This document shows, piece after piece, positions 6,067 to 6,862 of a stretch of 6,862 bases of DNA (position 1 is the first letter of the stretch; every line of letters begins with the position of its first letter). Location: assembly GCA_015662405.1 (NCBI GenBank), contig DQUE01000178.1, positions 1 to 6,862 of the forward strand, written 5' to 3'. Below the pieces are notes generated by a model that searched no databases, had not been told where the DNA came from, and saw nothing but the letters and a program-made list of their open reading frames with translations. Position numbers and translations under genes: made by a program. Source of the DNA: Sulfurimonas autotrophica. GTDB taxonomy: Bacteria; Campylobacterota; Campylobacteria; Campylobacterales; Sulfurimonadaceae.

Positions 6067-6862
6067 ATGGTAGAAATGGAAGAGTTAATAAATGGATTTA
6101 AATATTTTAAAGAGATACAAGGCACTAAGTATAATAAATCAAGAACTGATATTAATACAAAGTTAAGTCAATTTAGAATCAACTGGGAGAATTTTACAAA
6201 TAAGATTGCGCATGAAAATAATCTGCACAATATAAGAAATGGAATAGGTAAATGGTTAAAAGCAAATGGAACTACAATACAAGAATATCTATGGAATAGA
6301 TATAAACCACAAAAAGATGATTCCAATTTAGTTATATATTTTAATGCCTCTAGTAAAAATAATGAAGGTATATTTGTATCTATTGGATTAATAGATGATA
6401 AATTAACAGATATCGAAAAAGATAATCAAGAAAAAATATATGACTTTTTAAGAGCTGAATGCTCTAAAATAGAATGTAATGGTTTCAATAAAAATAAAAC
6501 AGAATGGGATACTGGAGATAGAGTTTTTAAAATAAGCAATACAGAAGATTATTTGGATGCAGATTATAAATGTTTACTTAGCAAGTTAAAGGAAATTTAT
6601 ACTAAAACGTATAAGCAATTTTATCAATCCAGCAGTAACAATAAAGTAATAGAAAAGGATAAAAAAAATATGGAAAGTAAACAACCACTAAACCAAATAC
6701 TATACGGCCCTCCAGGAACGGGAAAAACATATAATACTATTAATAAAGCTTTAGAAATAATCTTTGAAAAAGAGGATGATAAAAAAATAATAAAACATAC
6801 TTTTAATGATCATTTGGTAGAAAAAAGCATTGAAGAGTTGCATAAGATTATAAAAAAAGAAA
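6067..6862 (+). CDS. McrB-like AAA+ NTPase, N-terminal part (cut by window end)
   Basis: The frame is open for 265 codons to the window edge. A perfect Walker A, GPPGTGKT, lies at residues 214-221 within LNQILYGPPGTGKTYNTINK. That wording (I-L-Y-G-P-P-G-T-G-K-T-Y) is typical of McrB-type AAA+ proteins, the GTP-driven motor of McrBC restriction systems that recognise modified DNA and work with the nuclease McrC. The Walker A position is close to that of E. coli McrB (about 201-208). Residues 1-205 precede the motor, where McrB relatives carry a variable target-recognition domain. Here they comprise a helical start (1-82), a possible beta segment (NLVIYFNAS...GIFVSIGLIDD, 87-111), and a charged helix-rich part (115-187). 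I do not recognise this region. Walker B, the Asn-rich McrB signature and any mcrC partner would lie outside the window. Base composition is much more AT-rich than its neighbours, suggesting horizontal acquisition. Confidence 0.78.
   Translation, partial: MVEMEELINGFKYFKEIQGTKYNKSRTDINTKLSQFRINWENFTNKIAHENNLHNIRNGIGKWLKANGTTIQEYLWNRYKPQKDDSNLVIYFNASSKNNEGIFVSIGLIDDKLTDIEKDNQEKIYDFLRAECSKIECNGFNKNKTEWDTGDRVFKISNTEDYLDADYKCLLSKLKEIYTKTYKQFYQSSSNNKVIEKDKKNMESKQPLNQILYGPPGTGKTYNTINKALEIIFEKEDDKKIIKHTFNDHLVEKSIEELHKIIKKE

Noticed and set aside
5940..6125. Minus-strand open frame of 61 codons across the island junction
   Set aside because: It is low-complexity (Leu/Phe/Ser/Tyr-rich), antisense to the McrB-like start and its ribosome site, with no recognisable motif.
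1..6862. CRISPR arrays, tRNA or rRNA genes, and insertion-sequence ends
   Set aside because: I found no regularly spaced repeats, cloverleaf-like segments, rRNA-like stretches or terminal inverted repeats by eye.

Overview
The window looks like chromosome of a Campylobacterota (epsilonproteobacterial) species, probably an environmental relative of Sulfurimonas or Sulfurovum. The clues are moderately low GC in the left and centre, tightly packed genes, the short RqcH type (443 aa), and the order rqcH - small acidic protein - cdsA - dxr - tsaD. From memory, that order closely resembles a block in Campylobacter jejuni (fibronectin-binding-like gene, putative coiled-coil gene, cdsA, dxr, gcp). 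The genus is an inference.

Left part (1-1274, minus strand): the N-terminal 358 residues of a TonB-dependent outer-membrane receptor, with its C-terminus outside the window. A 49-codon single-helix membrane protein precedes it on the same strand. Its gene is too short for routine ORF calling, and the two probably form one operon. The 50 bp between this unit and the next gene carry a perfect 14-bp palindrome that supplies a TAAAAT -10-like hexamer on both strands.

Centre (1325-5825, plus strand): five tightly spaced housekeeping genes. rqcH encodes a ribosome quality-control factor. A short acidic protein of unknown function follows from a perfect Shine-Dalgarno. A promoter-like sequence then precedes cdsA (CDP-diacylglycerol synthesis), dxr (MEP isoprenoid pathway) and tsaD (tRNA t6A modification). 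dxr begins with TTG directly after the cdsA stop, in the same frame. tsaD overlaps dxr by ATGA. These genes share a transcript layout rather than one pathway.

Right part (5826-6862): this looks like the edge of an acquired region. The 241 bp after tsaD hold two degraded gene ends. One is a minus-strand C-terminal tail with the H-x4-D motif of DEDDh 3'-5' exonucleases. The other is a plus-strand C-terminal tail with the C-x2-C-x5-C motif of RecB/AddB/Cas4-type PD-(D/E)XK nucleases. After them starts an AT-rich open frame, cut by the window end. It has a McrB-like Walker A (GPPGTGKT at residues 214-221) behind a 205-residue N-terminal region I do not recognise, as expected for the motor subunit of a McrBC-like (type IV) restriction or other defence system. 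The rest of that system lies outside the window.
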